Assembly: GCF_003367235.1 (NCBI RefSeq)
Contig: NZ_QRGP01000001.1
Coordinates: 434,001 to 498,000 of the forward strand
Reading direction: 5' to 3'
Length of the DNA stretch: 64,000 nt
Source of the DNA: Sphingorhabdus pulchriflava
Lineage (GTDB): Bacteria; Pseudomonadota; Alphaproteobacteria; Sphingomonadales; Sphingomonadaceae
Positions 21,622-31,315 of the stretch are shown here, piece by piece. Both the position numbers and the translations under genes were made by a program. The first letter of the stretch is position 1, and the number at the start of each line of letters is the position of its first letter. The notes below the pieces were generated by a model that made no database searches, was not told where the DNA came from, and saw nothing but the letters and a program-made list of their open reading frames with translations.

Positions 21622-23514
21622 ATGTGCGGCATTGCCGGTATCTTCCATGTCGAAAGCTCCAAGCCGGTCGACCCAGAACGCGTCCGGCGGATGACCGATG
21701 CGATTGCGCATCGCGGGCCCGACGGGTCGGGCGTGTGGACTGCGCCGGGCATGGGCCTTGGCCATCGTCGCCTGTCGATCATTGACCTTGGCGGCGGCGC
21801 ACAGCCGATGCTGACCGAGGATGAACGCTTTGCGCTCTCGTTCAACGGCGAAATCTACAACTTCCAGGAGCTGCGCAAAGAGTTGGAGGCAATGGGCCAC
21901 CAGTTCCGCACGCATAGCGACAGCGAAGTCATTTTGGAGGCTTATCGCGCCTGGGGACCAAAATGCGTCGAACGGCTGCACGGCATGTTCGCATTCGCGC
22001 TTTACGATCAGGCGAACCGCCAATTGCTGCTGGCGCGCGACCGGTTGGGTGTGAAGCCGCTTTATCATGCACGTTTGGCCGATGGCAGCATCATCTTCGG
22101 TTCAGAACTGAAAGCGCTGCTTGAACATCCAGCTTTGCGGCGAGAGCCCGATCTGGCGATGGTCGAAGACTATCTGGCCTTCGGCTATGTCCCCGACCAT
22201 GGCTGCATCGTCGCAGGCGTGCAGAAACTGGCAGCCGGCCATTATTGGCTGCTGACCCAAGGTAAGGCAGAGCCTGCGCCTACCCAATATTGGGATCTCG
22301 ATTTTTCCAATCGGGTAAAGGGCAGCGAAGCAGAATTGCAGGAGGAACTGCTCCGCCTAATGCGGCAGGCCGTTCTCAGCCGCATGGTCGCCGACGTGCC
22401 TTTGGGGGCCTTTCTGTCGGGCGGGGTTGACAGCAGCAGCGTCGTGGCGCTGATGGCGGAGGCATCACGGCTGCCGGTCAAGACCTGCTCGATAGGCTTC
22501 GATGTCGGCGAACTGGACGAAAGCGAATATGCCAGCCGCATCGCCAAGCGCTTTCTGACAGAGCATCATAGCAAAATCGTTGCGGCTGACGATTATGGCC
22601 TGATCGACACACTCGCCTTCCATTTTGACGAACCCTTTGCCGATGCCTCGGCGCTGCCAACCTATCGTGTCAGCGAAATGGCGCGCGAGCATGTAACCGT
22701 GGCGCTGTCGGGCGACGGCGCGGATGAAGCACTGGCGGGCTATCGCCGCCATGTCTTCCACCATGGTGAGGAGCGGATGCGTTGCCTGTTGCCGCAAGCC
22801 ATTCGCGGCCCGCTATTCGGAACGCTGGGCCGGCTCTATCCCAAGGCGGATTGGGCACCACGCCCCTTGCGCGCCAAGACCACCCTGCTCTCGCTCGCGC
22901 GGACGGGGGCAGAGGGCTATGCCGAGGCAGTGGGCGTCACCCCACCGCACATCCGTGACCGGCTTTATTCGCGGCGCACAAATCAGTTGCTCCGCGGTTA
23001 TCGGGCTGAATATCATATGCACCGGTTGATGGATAAAGCCCCTGCGCGTAGCGGGCTTGATCAGGCGCAATATGCCGATATGAAACTGTGGTTGCCCGGC
23101 GATATCCTGACCAAGGTCGATCGCACCAGCATGGCAGTGGGGCTGGAAGCGCGCGAACCGCTGCTCGACCATCGTCTGCTCGAATTTGCGGCCTCCTTAC
23201 CCGAAAATATGCGTGTTCGTGGTGGGCAGGGGAAGTGGCTGATGAAGCGCACGATGGAACGCTATTTGCCCGAAGACATCCTCTATCGGCCTAAAATGGG
23301 CTTTGTGACGCCGATTGCCCAATGGTTCCGCGGGCCGCTGGCCGAGACGGCACGCGGGATTGCATCTAATACAACTTTGGCGCGGACTGGCTGGTTTGAT
23401 AGCGCAGAAATTGCCCGCGTGGCCGACGAGCATATTGGAGGCCGGTCAGACCACAGCCGTCTGCTGTGGCAGTTACTGATGCTGGAAAAGTCGGTCGCGC
23501 GGATTTTTGGCTAA
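21622..23514 (+). CDS. XrtA-locus amidotransferase, asparagine synthase family
   Basis: Glutamine-dependent amidotransferase of 630 residues. It starts MCGIAGIF, with the N-terminal Cys2 as glutaminase nucleophile once Met is removed, and has the ATP-pyrophosphatase loop SGGVDSSS around residue 270. The architecture is that of AsnB, and the position next to exosortase A matches the TIGR03108 branch, whose members are thought to amidate sugars or other intermediates of the exopolysaccharide instead of free aspartate. The stop shares three bases with the stop of the convergent truA, so there is no room for a terminator outside coding sequence. Confidence 0.9.
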   Translation: MCGIAGIFHVESSKPVDPERVRRMTDAIAHRGPDGSGVWTAPGMGLGHRRLSIIDLGGGAQPMLTEDERFALSFNGEIYNFQELRKELEAMGHQFRTHSDSEVILEAYRAWGPKCVERLHGMFAFALYDQANRQLLLARDRLGVKPLYHARLADGSIIFGSELKALLEHPALRREPDLAMVEDYLAFGYVPDHGCIVAGVQKLAAGHYWLLTQGKAEPAPTQYWDLDFSNRVKGSEAELQEELLRLMRQAVLSRMVADVPLGAFLSGGVDSSSVVALMAEASRLPVKTCSIGFDVGELDESEYASRIAKRFLTEHHSKIVAADDYGLIDTLAFHFDEPFADASALPTYRVSEMAREHVTVALSGDGADEALAGYRRHVFHHGEERMRCLLPQAIRGPLFGTLGRLYPKADWAPRPLRAKTTLLSLARTGAEGYAEAVGVTPPHIRDRLYSRRTNQLLRGYRAEYHMHRLMDKAPARSGLDQAQYADMKLWLPGDILTKVDRTSMAVGLEAREPLLDHRLLEFAASLPENMRVRGGQGKWLMKRTMERYLPEDILYRPKMGFVTPIAQWFRGPLAETARGIASNTTLARTGWFDSAEIARVADEHIGGRSDHSRLLWQLLMLEKSVARIFG

Positions 23515-24251
23515 GGGTAAATCGCCCTCACAAAATACAGGCCGTCCGGCGGAGCATTCAGCGCTAAAGCCGCTCGATCTTTTGCGTCCAGTGCGGCTTG
23601 CAAATCATCCGCACTCCAGCGCCCCATGCCGACAAAGGCAAGGCAGCCGACCATCGAACGGACTTGGTGGTGGAGGAAACTTCGCGCCGCCGCTTCGATC
23701 AGCACATGCTCACCTTCGCGCCGCACGTCGAGTCTGTCGAGCGTCTTGACCGGGCTATCCGATTGGCAATGTGCCGAACGGAATGTGGTGAAGTCGTGGA
23801 GGCCGACAAGGCGCTGCGCCGCTTCATGCATCGCATCTGCATCGAGCGGCTGTGGCACTTTCCATGCGCGCTTGGCCTCCAGCGCAAGCGGTGCACGCCG
23901 ATTGGCGATGCGAAAGACATATTCGCGGCCGATGCAGGAAAAGCGCGCATGCCAATCATTCGCAACTATTTCAGATGTTAGGATGGCTATCGGTTCAGGG
24001 CGCAACTGCGCATTGATCGCTTCCATCAGCCGAAAGGGTTCGATAGCTTTTTCAATATCGGTATGCGCGCGCATTCCCAAGGCGTGGACGCCGGCATCGG
24101 TGCGCCCCGCTGCATGCACTGCGACATTTTCGCCCGTGACACGCTCGATGGCTTCTTCAATCGACTGCTGCACCGAAGGGCCATGCCCCTGCCGCTGCCA
24201 GCCCATGTAGGGCGTGCCATCAAATTCGATGGTGAAGGCAAAGCGGGTCAT
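23511..24251 (-). CDS. truA: tRNA pseudouridine(38-40) synthase
   Basis: Converts uridines 38-40 in the anticodon arm of many tRNAs to pseudouridine. Its 246 residues are the family length. The catalytic aspartate is Asp52 in [12 protein letters not shown]. The conserved [13 protein letters not shown] motif is present in the C-terminal half. The start overlaps the fmt stop by four bases (ATGA), giving the fmt-truA pair often seen in alphaproteobacteria. Confidence 0.96.
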   Translation of the reverse strand: MTRFAFTIEFDGTPYMGWQRQGHGPSVQQSIEEAIERVTGENVAVHAAGRTDAGVHALGMRAHTDIEKAIEPFRLMEAINAQLRPEPIAILTSEIVANDWHARFSCIGREYVFRIANRRAPLALEAKRAWKVPQPLDADAMHEAAQRLVGLHDFTTFRSAHCQSDSPVKTLDRLDVRREGEHVLIEAAARSFLHHQVRSMVGCLAFVGMGRWSADDLQAALDAKDRAALALNAPPDGLYFVRAIYP

Positions 24252-25153
24252 GCGAGGATGGTACGCGCCGGAATTTTATTCCCACGCAGAAAATCGGCGA
24301 GCGGCATTGCGGGCTTTCCGGCGCGTTGGATGATCTTCGGGCGGATGGCGCCTGTTGCGCATGCGATGGTAAGCCTGTCGTCGACGACAGCTCCGCTTTC
24401 ACCGGCTGTTTCCACAATATCAGCAGCCAAAATCCGATATCGCTCGCCTTCAAACTCAAAGAATGCGCCTGGCACGGGGTTGAAAGCGCGGATCTGTTGT
24501 TCCACCACTTCTGCGATCTGTTGGAAATCCAGCCGCGCCTCGCTCTTGTCGATTTTCCGGGCATAGGTCGCGCCTTCTTCAGGCTGTGCAATTGCAGGAT
24601 GGCCATCAATATCTGCTAACACTTCCGCCATCAGACCGGCTCCTAGATGCGCCAGTTCTTCGGTGAGCTCTCCAGCGGTCTTGTGATCAATCAGTGTTCG
24701 CGCTGTTGCGCGCACCGGCCCGGTATCAAGCCCTGCCTCCATCTGCATGACCATGACGCCGGTTTCAGCATCGCCAGCCAATATCGCGCGCTGCACAGGC
24801 GCCGCGCCGCGCCAGCGGGGCAGGAGTGAGCCGTGGACGTTGAGGCAGCCATGTTTCGGTGCGTCCAAAATTGGCTGGGGCAACAGCAGTCCATAGGCCG
24901 CGACGATTGCCGCGTCCGCATTGAGGGCCGCAAAGGCTTCCTGCTCCTCGGCGCCTTTGAGCGACACCGGCGTGCGCACCTCCAGCCCCAATTCCTCGGC
25001 GCACGCGTGCACGGCAGAGGGCGTCAGCTTTTTGCCGCGATTGGCAGGGCGGGGTGGCTGCGAATAGACAGCGACCACATCATGCCCCGCATCGACCAGC
25101 GCGTTCAGCGTCGGCACGGCAAAATCCGGGGTCCCCATGAATATCAGGCGCAT
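24248..25153 (-). CDS. fmt: Methionyl-tRNA formyltransferase
   Basis: Transfers a formyl group from 10-formyltetrahydrofolate to initiator Met-tRNA. The 301-residue protein begins [15 protein letters not shown], the family N-terminus, and carries the signature [17 protein letters not shown] with Asn105 and His107 plus Asp143 in the active site. An in-frame start ten codons upstream (25183) is less likely because family members begin at [11 protein letters not shown]. The gene is divergent from recR with 43 bp between starts. Confidence 0.96.
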   Translation of the reverse strand: MRLIFMGTPDFAVPTLNALVDAGHDVVAVYSQPPRPANRGKKLTPSAVHACAEELGLEVRTPVSLKGAEEQEAFAALNADAAIVAAYGLLLPQPILDAPKHGCLNVHGSLLPRWRGAAPVQRAILAGDAETGVMVMQMEAGLDTGPVRATARTLIDHKTAGELTEELAHLGAGLMAEVLADIDGHPAIAQPEEGATYARKIDKSEARLDFQQIAEVVEQQIRAFNPVPGAFFEFEGERYRILAADIVETAGESGAVVDDRLTIACATGAIRPKIIQRAGKPAMPLADFLRGNKIPARTILA

Positions 25154-25196
25154 CCAAGTCTTTCCTTTGTCTGCAAGGCGCACTAGCTACGCCGCT

Positions 25197-25793
25197 ATGG
25201 CATCGCAAGAAATAGACGCATTGGCACAAGCATTGTCGCGGCTTCCCGGTCTCGGTCCGCGCTCGGCCCGCCGCGTTGTCCTGCATCTGATGAAAAAGCG
25301 CGAGACAGTGCTGCAGCCTTTGCTCCGCGCGCTCGAAATGGTCGAGGAGCGGCTCAAGACCTGCTCGACCTGCGGAAATCTGGATACCAGCGATCCTTGC
25401 GGCATTTGCGCCGATCCGCGCCGCGACACCCGCGCATTGTGCGTGGTGGAGGATGTGTCCGACCTTTGGGCGCTTGATCGCTCGCGTTTGTTTCCCGGCA
25501 AATATCATGTGCTAGGTGGGCGGCTTTCTGCCTTGGACGGGGTGCGGCCCGAGGATCTCAATATCGATGGTCTGGTTGTGCGCGTAGCCGAAGGCGGCAT
25601 TGACGAGGTGGTGCTGGCGATGAACGCCACGCTCGAAGGCCAGACGACTGCTCACTACCTCGCCGAACGGCTGGAAAGCTATCCGATCCGCTTGACGCAG
25701 CTCGCGCATGGCGTGCCCGTCGGCGGCGAGCTCGACTATCTCGACGAAGGCACATTGGCGCAGGCGCTCCGTGCCCGTCGTCCGGTCGGTTGA
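25197..25793 (+). CDS. recR: Recombination protein RecR
   Basis: Recombination mediator acting with RecF and RecO to load RecA. The 198 residues hold an N-terminal helix-hairpin-helix ([11 protein letters not shown]), a C4 zinc finger with Cys56, Cys59, Cys68 and Cys71, and a Toprim domain ([13 protein letters not shown] onwards). The open frame reaches back to 25137, but the ATG at 25197 gives the usual start [20 protein letters not shown]. The next gene, def, follows after 31 bp. Confidence 0.96.
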   Translation: MASQEIDALAQALSRLPGLGPRSARRVVLHLMKKRETVLQPLLRALEMVEERLKTCSTCGNLDTSDPCGICADPRRDTRALCVVEDVSDLWALDRSRLFPGKYHVLGGRLSALDGVRPEDLNIDGLVVRVAEGGIDEVVLAMNATLEGQTTAHYLAERLESYPIRLTQLAHGVPVGGELDYLDEGTLAQALRARRPVG

Positions 25794-25824
25794 CGCTGGC
25801 CCACCCAGTCCCTATTTTAGCGCC

Positions 25825-26382
25825 ATGGCCATACTCCCGATCCTTGAAGTGCCCGATCCGCGGCTCAAAGTCATCTCGACCCCCGTCACCGAATTTGACG
25901 ATGGGCTGAAAAAACTTGTCGAGGACATGTTCGACACGATGTACGATGCGCCGGGCATCGGTCTCGCCGCGATCCAGGTAGGCGTGCCGAAGCGCATTTT
26001 GGTAATCGATCTGCAAGAGCCGACCGAGCATGACCATGAGCATGGCGAACATTGCAATCATGATGATGAAGTCGTGCGCAACCCGCGTATATTCATCAAT
26101 CCTGAAATACTTGATCCTTCCGATGAGCATTCGACCTACACCGAAGGTTGCCTGTCGGTGCCGGATCAATTTGCTGAGGTCGAACGCCCCGCCGCAATCC
26201 GTGCCCGCTGGCAGGATCTGGATGGCAAGGTGCACGAAGAAGAGATGGAAGGCCTGATGGCGACCTGTCTGCAGCATGAAATGGACCATCTCGAAGGCAT
26301 TCTGTTCATCGACCACCTGTCGCGCTTGAAACGACAGATGGTGCTGAAGAAGTTGGAAAAGCAGCGTAAAACTGCAGCCTGA
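25825..26382 (+). CDS. def: Peptide deformylase with a His-rich insertion
   Basis: Removes the formyl group from nascent N-terminal methionine, using a metal ion. The 185 residues have the three family motifs: GIGLAA at 44-49, EGCLSVP at 107-113 with ligand Cys109, and HEMDH at 151-155 with both histidine ligands and the catalytic Glu152. Residues 67-82 contain an insertion with five histidines and one cysteine ([15 protein letters not shown]) in a loop that is usually short and variable in the family; it could bind metal. Its substrate-generating partner fmt lies on the other side of recR. Confidence 0.95.
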   Translation: MAILPILEVPDPRLKVISTPVTEFDDGLKKLVEDMFDTMYDAPGIGLAAIQVGVPKRILVIDLQEPTEHDHEHGEHCNHDDEVVRNPRIFINPEILDPSDEHSTYTEGCLSVPDQFAEVERPAAIRARWQDLDGKVHEEEMEGLMATCLQHEMDHLEGILFIDHLSRLKRQMVLKKLEKQRKTAA

Positions 26383-26598
26383 ACTACGCCACCTTTCGCT
26401 AGGTCCGATACGACGACGATACCTCAAAGGCTGAGTAACTTTGGTCCGGTGCGGTGATTTCTATTACAGCACCGCCAACAATCGCCGGATTCAGCCAACT
26501 ATTGCATCGGAGCCCTGTTCCGCTACCCAAGCAACTGCATAGCGATTCAGAACAGCCAGTCTCTGCTGCCTAATCGCGCCAAAGCGGGAGAGGAAAAC

Positions 26599-27390
26599 AT
26601 GAGCGCAGACGTCACCTATGAGGTATCAGAGGGCGTCGCAACGCTGACGCTGAACCGACCAGAACGGTTGAACACTATCTCTGGTCCGATGCTGGACGCA
26701 CTCAGCCACCTGTTGGTAAAGGCAGGTGAAGACCGTGAAGTCCGCGTCATCATTCTCACCGGCACGGGCCGCGCTTTTTGCGCCGGGCTGGATCTGGGCG
26801 CGGCGCAAAAAGGTGAGGGGATTGGGTCTTCATCCGCGACGTTCAGTGCAACAATAGACCTCAGAAACACGCCTCCGACTGTGCTGCATGCACTCGACAA
26901 GCCCGTGATCGCAGCGCTCAACGGGTCGGCAGCTGGCTATGGAATGGACCTCGCACTCGGCTGCGATATCCGCGTGATGGCAGCGGATGCAAAACTGGCT
27001 GCTGCATTTGTAAAGCGGGGTGTACTCCCCGAATCGGGCGGCACTTGGTTCCTGCCGCGCATGCTGGGTTGGGCAAAGGCAGCGGAGATCATCTTCACCG
27101 GTCGAACGCTGTCCGCGGATGATTGCTTGAAAGAGCGACTGGTCAATGAGGTGGTGCCGAGCGATCAAGTCGCTGCGCGCGCACGGGAAATAGCGCTAGA
27201 AATTGCTAACAATGCGCCACTGGCAGTGCAGGGCGCAAAACGGTTGATGCGCATGGGGCTGGAAGAGACTTTCAACACCCATGTACAGCATGTCTATCTC
27301 CAGTTGCTGCCATTGTTCCAAAGCGCCGACTTCAAAGAGGGTATTGCGAGCTTTATGGAAAAGCGCCCGGCAAAGTTTACCGGGAGTTGA
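26599..27390 (+). CDS. Enoyl-CoA hydratase/isomerase family protein
   Basis: Crotonase-fold enzyme of 263 residues, probably hydrating or isomerising an enoyl-CoA in beta-oxidation. The oxyanion-hole segments are AGLDLGAA and NGSAAGYGMDLALGCD, and the second catalytic glutamate position is filled in RGVLPESGGTW. The usual first glutamate of hydratases (GADIxE) is not present in that form, so an isomerase or other crotonase reaction is possible. GGAGAGG precedes the ATG. It is the first gene of the catabolic region to the right of def, and faces the convergent crotonase gene at 27480. Confidence 0.85.
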   Translation: MSADVTYEVSEGVATLTLNRPERLNTISGPMLDALSHLLVKAGEDREVRVIILTGTGRAFCAGLDLGAAQKGEGIGSSSATFSATIDLRNTPPTVLHALDKPVIAALNGSAAGYGMDLALGCDIRVMAADAKLAAAFVKRGVLPESGGTWFLPRMLGWAKAAEIIFTGRTLSADDCLKERLVNEVVPSDQVAARAREIALEIANNAPLAVQGAKRLMRMGLEETFNTHVQHVYLQLLPLFQSADFKEGIASFMEKRPAKFTGS

Positions 27391-27438
27391 CGCCATCCCA
27401 TAAGTAGCAGCGTTTCTCGCGAAAATGTTCGTGAGCGC

Positions 27439-27448
27439 GGGGGGGGGG
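27439..27448. repeat. Run of ten G in the gap between convergent crotonase genes
   Basis: Ten consecutive G bases flanked by GC-rich sequence, 48 bp after the 26599-27390 gene and 31 bp before the end of the minus-strand crotonase gene. Such tracts are slippage-prone in replication and in sequencing. It lies outside both reading frames, so a length change would not alter either protein. It may contribute to the end of transcription, but no hairpin with a T-run is present. Confidence 0.6.
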
Positions 27449-27479
27449 CGGCAGCTTTAATCAAGCAGTCGACGAATTT

Positions 27480-28253
27480 CTAAGCGGGATCTGTTTTGTC
27501 TTTGCCCAGAAATTTCGCGAACACTTCGTCGCCACGCTGACTTCCGTCGTCGAGTTGAGAGAGCACATGGTCATGTTCCGCTTGCCAAGCATCAGCGACA
27601 GTGAGCTGTTGTGCATTGCGAACAAGCGTTTTCACCGCTTTCACCGCTTCCTTCGGCTTTTCGGCAATCGAAATGGCCAATTGTCGGGCGCTTTCCAATA
27701 GATTGCAGGGCTCGACGAGCTGATCGAAAAGTCCATTGGATAGGCCCTCCGATGCAGTTACAGTTTTTCCGGTCATCAGGATTTGTTTTGCAGTCGTTGG
27801 CCCCACTATTGATGGTAAAGACCAGGTGGCGTTTGCACTTCCATAGTTGATCGCTGTTACCTTGAATTCGGCTTTATTGCTTGCGATGCGGAAGTCACTT
27901 GCTGCGGCCATCAAAGCACCTGCGCCGAATGCCTTGCCGTTGACGGCCGCTATGACTGGAAGCGGGTGGAGCGCGATCGCCCTGAACAGCGGGTCTCGTT
28001 GTACGAATGCATTACGCATCGCATTAGTGTCGAAATCGGCCATTTCCTTGATATCAAAGCCCGCCGAAAAGGCCTCCTCTCCTGCACCTGTGATAATCAG
28101 GCATCTGGCATTTTTATCCGTTGCTGCATCGGCCAATATCTCCTGCAAACGTGCTGCCATGGACATTGTAATGGCATTCATCGCTTGCGGGCGGTTCAGC
28201 GTAATGGCCCAGATGGCACCGTCGCTGGTATCCAGACCGACGTCGTCGCTCAT
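27480..28253 (-). CDS. Enoyl-CoA hydratase/isomerase family protein
   Basis: Second crotonase of the region, 257 residues from the ATG at 28253. It contains SAGFDIKEM (first oxyanion segment) and NGKAFGAGALMAAASDFRIA (second), both typical of the family. The open frame extends upstream to 28439 inside the DUF2889 gene, but the ATG at 28253 overlaps that gene's start-distal end by four bases (ATGA) and begins MSDDVGLDTSDGAIWAITLN, a normal N-terminus. The role is probably in shortening the side chain of the unknown substrate; the exact reaction cannot be read from sequence. Confidence 0.85.
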   Translation of the reverse strand: MSDDVGLDTSDGAIWAITLNRPQAMNAITMSMAARLQEILADAATDKNARCLIITGAGEEAFSAGFDIKEMADFDTNAMRNAFVQRDPLFRAIALHPLPVIAAVNGKAFGAGALMAAASDFRIASNKAEFKVTAINYGSANATWSLPSIVGPTTAKQILMTGKTVTASEGLSNGLFDQLVEPCNLLESARQLAISIAEKPKEAVKAVKTLVRNAQQLTVADAWQAEHDHVLSQLDDGSQRGDEVFAKFLGKDKTDPA

Positions 28254-29296
28254 AAGCCATCTCCATGGATCGCGAGATGTAATTGCGACGAAAGACTTTG
28301 CGTCGCCGAAAGTGCGCGCAGAACGTCGTTGAGATGGGTGCACCCCATTTCCTTCGCCAGCATCTGCGGAACTATATCGCGAAGCGAGGTAATGTTCTGG
28401 CCCACGAGGCGCTGTATGTTCGTGACCGCAGCCGGGCATTCCTGATGGGGAAGAACATAAGGCGTGGCGGCCAAGGACAAAATCTGTCCATCTGAGGCAT
28501 CGACCCGTGCGGTTGCGCGATATTCGTGGATCGCCTGTCGCAGCCCGTCCTGCCGCGCGGCGCTATCCTGAAATCCGGTATCGATAACAAGGGTATCGCC
28601 GTCGATTGACAGATCAATCCATCGCGCCCGGCGCGAATGTGGTCCCTTGATCTCCGGAAAGGCATGCCAGCCATCGGGATCTTCGGAATTGACCAATGAC
28701 GGCACAATCGCCGAACTCTGCTGTTCGATATGCGGATGGCCTATGTCGCTTATCGAAGTTGAGCCTTCGGCAAAGCCAATGCAGACACCGCGCATATCGC
28801 CCTGATTGCCGCCGATGCCGTGCGTGTGAATCCGGTCTGCCAGCTCCCTGCTGAAGCCTTCCCAAGCGAACCAGCCCCAGCTTGATACCAGAGTCGCTCC
28901 CGCAAGATCGTCGAGTAGCAGATATTGCGTAGTATCGCGTTCGGCTGCTGCTGGGAAAAGCGAACGGAGCGCGCTGCGCAACTGCCCACCGGCGCGGACA
29001 CCGGACAACGCGTCGAGGCGCGAATCTTCGGGAATTGTACGTGCGTTGACCAGTTCCCGGGTGATATGGGCATTCGCCTCAATCTCGGCTTCATCCAGCA
29101 CATGGAATTCACCGTCTGCATCACTGAAAATGTCGCGCGCCCGGCCGATGATATGCGACAATCCTTCGCGGCCATCAGGCCAGAATATGTCGAGGCTGGA
29201 AGTGCGTCGAACGGAATCGGGCTTCCTTTTGGGGATCGGCCCGCCTGGATTGCTGCGCCACTCGCCAGACCGCGCTGCAGGCTGTGGAGACGTCAT
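28250..29296 (-). CDS. DUF2889 domain-containing protein
   Basis: A 348-residue protein of unknown function. It carries the DUF2889 pattern: VRRTSSLDIFWPDG near residue 30, GRARDIF shortly after, and the C-terminal CTHLNDVLRAL. No membrane helix or signal peptide is visible. Proteins of this family recur near aromatic and CoA-ester catabolic genes, but no activity is known. The start has GGAGGAA just upstream. It is the first gene of a two-gene unit with the downstream crotonase and is divergent from an aldehyde dehydrogenase, with an operator-like palindrome between them. Confidence 0.8.
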   Translation of the reverse strand: MTSPQPAARSGEWRSNPGGPIPKRKPDSVRRTSSLDIFWPDGREGLSHIIGRARDIFSDADGEFHVLDEAEIEANAHITRELVNARTIPEDSRLDALSGVRAGGQLRSALRSLFPAAAERDTTQYLLLDDLAGATLVSSWGWFAWEGFSRELADRIHTHGIGGNQGDMRGVCIGFAEGSTSISDIGHPHIEQQSSAIVPSLVNSEDPDGWHAFPEIKGPHSRRARWIDLSIDGDTLVIDTGFQDSAARQDGLRQAIHEYRATARVDASDGQILSLAATPYVLPHQECPAAVTNIQRLVGQNITSLRDIVPQMLAKEMGCTHLNDVLRALSATQSLSSQLHLAIHGDGL

Positions 29297-29372
29297 TGGC
29301 TTTCCTCCAAACCCCTATGGGCATGTTCTGCGAGGTCTCTTCGGACCTCTTTTGGGGAAGTGCAACTTCCTT

Positions 29373-29407
29373 CTTGCTATTATCTACGGTAATTAGATAA
29401 TAGCAAG
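29373..29407. promoter_or_regulatory. Operator-like palindrome A (contains ATCTA-N7-TAGAT at 29382-29398)
   Basis: A long inverted repeat: CTTGCTATTATCTA at 29373-29386 pairs exactly with TAGATAATAGCAAG at 29394-29407, leaving a 7-base spacer. The core is the 17-bp ATCTA-N7-TAGAT element found in front of other genes of this region. It lies between divergent DUF2889 (start 29296) and aldehyde dehydrogenase (start 29435) and so could control both. Size and symmetry fit a TetR-type dimer site; binding is inferred. Confidence 0.75.
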
Positions 29408-29434
29408 CGAGAGTTTCATGAGCAGGAGAATTTG

Positions 29435-30910
29435 ATGTCGTCGCCTATAGCCTTGGCCCATCCCGATCGCCTGTTCATCGGTGGTGACTGGATTGTCCCC
29501 AATTCGTCATCGAAGCTGCGGCTGTTCAACCCATCGACCGAAGAAATGCTGTTCGAGGTTGCTGAAGCGGGGCCGGATGAGGTCGAACTTGCCGTCGCCG
29601 CAGCGCGCAAGGCCTTCGATCATGGCCCGTGGTCCCGCATGGCGCCGGTAGAGCGTGCTGCGATGATGCGCAAACTGGGCGCGGTGCTTGAGCGGCGTTG
29701 TGCGGAGCTTGATGCGGCGTGGATCGGGCAGGTCGGCGTACCGGTGTCGATGGCGCGCGGATCGGGCATTGGCGCTTCGATGCTGCTCTCATACTACGCA
29801 GATCTTGCCGAAAAGACTGTGTTTGAAGATGTTCGCCCGTCGCAAGGGTTCGTCTCCAAATATGCCGTCGTGGTGAAGGAGCCTGTGGGCGTCGTCGCTG
29901 CCATCAATCCCTGGAACGGGCCGTTGATGGGCATGTTCATGAAGGTTGCCCCGGCACTGGCGGCGGGCTGCACGATCGTGATGAAGCCGTCGCCTGAAAC
30001 GCCGCTTGAAACATTCCTGATTGCGGAGGCGGCTGAAGAGGTCGGCTTTCCGGCTGGCGTTTTGAACCTGTTGCCGGCCGATCGCGAGATGTCAGACCGG
30101 CTGATCAGTCATCCCGGAATCGACAAGGTTGCCTTTACCGGTTCGACTGCCGTGGGCCTGCATGTCGCCTCTGTATGCGCCTCGCGTATGGCGCGCTACA
30201 CCATGGAACTGGGAGGAAAGTCGGCCGCGATCATTCTCGACGATTTCGATCCGGCGCAGACCGGGCCGATGCTTGCGCCGCTAGTGACCCAGTTATGCGG
30301 ACAGGCCTGCATCAATTACAGCCGCATCCTCGTGCCGCGTTTACGCTATGCCGACCATGTCGAAAGCCTGGCTGCTGCGATGAAATCGGTCGCCGTGGGC
30401 GATCCCAATTCTGAAGACACCCAGATGGGGCCGCTGGCGATGAAGCGACAGTTGGAACGCGTTCAGGGTTACATCGCCAAAGGTGTGGCCGAAGGCGCGC
30501 AACTGGCGGCCGGTGGAGGGCGCCCCGCCAGCCTGAATCAGGGCTATTTTATCGAACCGACGGTGTTCGCCAATGTGTCGAACGACATGGTAATTGCGCG
30601 CGAAGAGATTTTCGGGCCGGTAACCGGTGTCATTCCCTATGACAGCGAAGAAGAAGCGATCGCCATCGCCAATGACAGCGAGTTCGGTCTGTCAGGCGGC
30701 GTCTATACAAACGATACCGACCGGGCTTATGCCGTCGCGCGTCGCATTCGCACTGGCCACTTCACGCAAAATGGACGCGAGTTCGATCTGACCAATCCAT
30801 TTGGCGGGTTCAAGAAATCGGGGGTCGGTCGTGAAGGCGGGCCAGAGGGTATGCAGCCCTATGTCGAGATCAAGACCGTGTTCCTACCGGAAAAACCAAG
30901 CGGGCTTTAA
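29435..30910 (+). CDS. NAD(P)-dependent aldehyde dehydrogenase
   Basis: Oxidises an aldehyde to the acid. The 491 residues contain the family active site: Asn161 in NPWNG, Glu258 in MELGGKS and nucleophile Cys292 in LCGQACINYSR, where GQAC fits the family pattern. The ATG at 29435 is set by AGGAG seven bases upstream; a TTG three bases earlier is less likely. It is convergent with the GFA gene, whose coding region begins immediately after its stop. Together with GMC oxidoreductases it could carry alcohol to acid before CoA activation. Confidence 0.9.
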   Translation: MSSPIALAHPDRLFIGGDWIVPNSSSKLRLFNPSTEEMLFEVAEAGPDEVELAVAAARKAFDHGPWSRMAPVERAAMMRKLGAVLERRCAELDAAWIGQVGVPVSMARGSGIGASMLLSYYADLAEKTVFEDVRPSQGFVSKYAVVVKEPVGVVAAINPWNGPLMGMFMKVAPALAAGCTIVMKPSPETPLETFLIAEAAEEVGFPAGVLNLLPADREMSDRLISHPGIDKVAFTGSTAVGLHVASVCASRMARYTMELGGKSAAIILDDFDPAQTGPMLAPLVTQLCGQACINYSRILVPRLRYADHVESLAAAMKSVAVGDPNSEDTQMGPLAMKRQLERVQGYIAKGVAEGAQLAAGGGRPASLNQGYFIEPTVFANVSNDMVIAREEIFGPVTGVIPYDSEEEAIAIANDSEFGLSGGVYTNDTDRAYAVARRIRTGHFTQNGREFDLTNPFGGFKKSGVGREGGPEGMQPYVEIKTVFLPEKPSGL

Positions 30911-31315
30911 TCAGCCCGCATTTTCCGGAAAGCCGCGCTGGCCTTCGGGAAGGTCGACCCAAGGCATTTTCGTCGATGTCCACACGCTGACGACAGGTGC
31001 GAAGGGTGCCGGATCGTCTAGCGTACCCACCTTGACGATGGTCATGCCATTGCCCTCAGCAAGGTCTGAAAAGATGGGTGAGCCACATTTGCCGCAGAAT
31101 CTGCGATGGACAGGGTTGCCCGAACGTGTGTCGCGATCTTCATAGGTGGTGAGTTCGCCGGTCGTTGTGACGCCGGCAACCGGAACCATCAGATTGACCG
31201 AAAAGGCGCTGCCCGATTGTCGTTGGCAATTTTTGCAATGGCATTGCGCAACCACGACGGGTTTGCCTTCGATTTTGTAGCGTATGGCTCCGCAGTTGCA
31301 TCCACCCTCGATCAT
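30911..31315 (-). CDS. GFA family zinc protein (DUF636)
   Basis: Small protein of 134 residues with the GFA fold (glutathione-dependent formaldehyde-activating enzyme-like). The cysteine pattern is complete: Cys6 and Cys8, CHCKNC with Cys25, Cys27 and Cys30, and Cys74/Cys77 in FCGKCGSP. These bind zinc. Most members other than Gfa itself have no proven reaction. Its start overlaps the stop of the tetR gene as ATGA, so it is the third gene of an ACAD-tetR-gfa operon. Confidence 0.85.
   Translation of the reverse strand: MIEGGCNCGAIRYKIEGKPVVVAQCHCKNCQRQSGSAFSVNLMVPVAGVTTTGELTTYEDRDTRSGNPVHRRFCGKCGSPIFSDLAEGNGMTIVKVGTLDDPAPFAPVVSVWTSTKMPWVDLPEGQRGFPENAG

Noticed and set aside
26447-26474. CGGTGC...GCACCG after def as a terminator
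   Set aside because: The loop is 16 bases long and no T-run follows.
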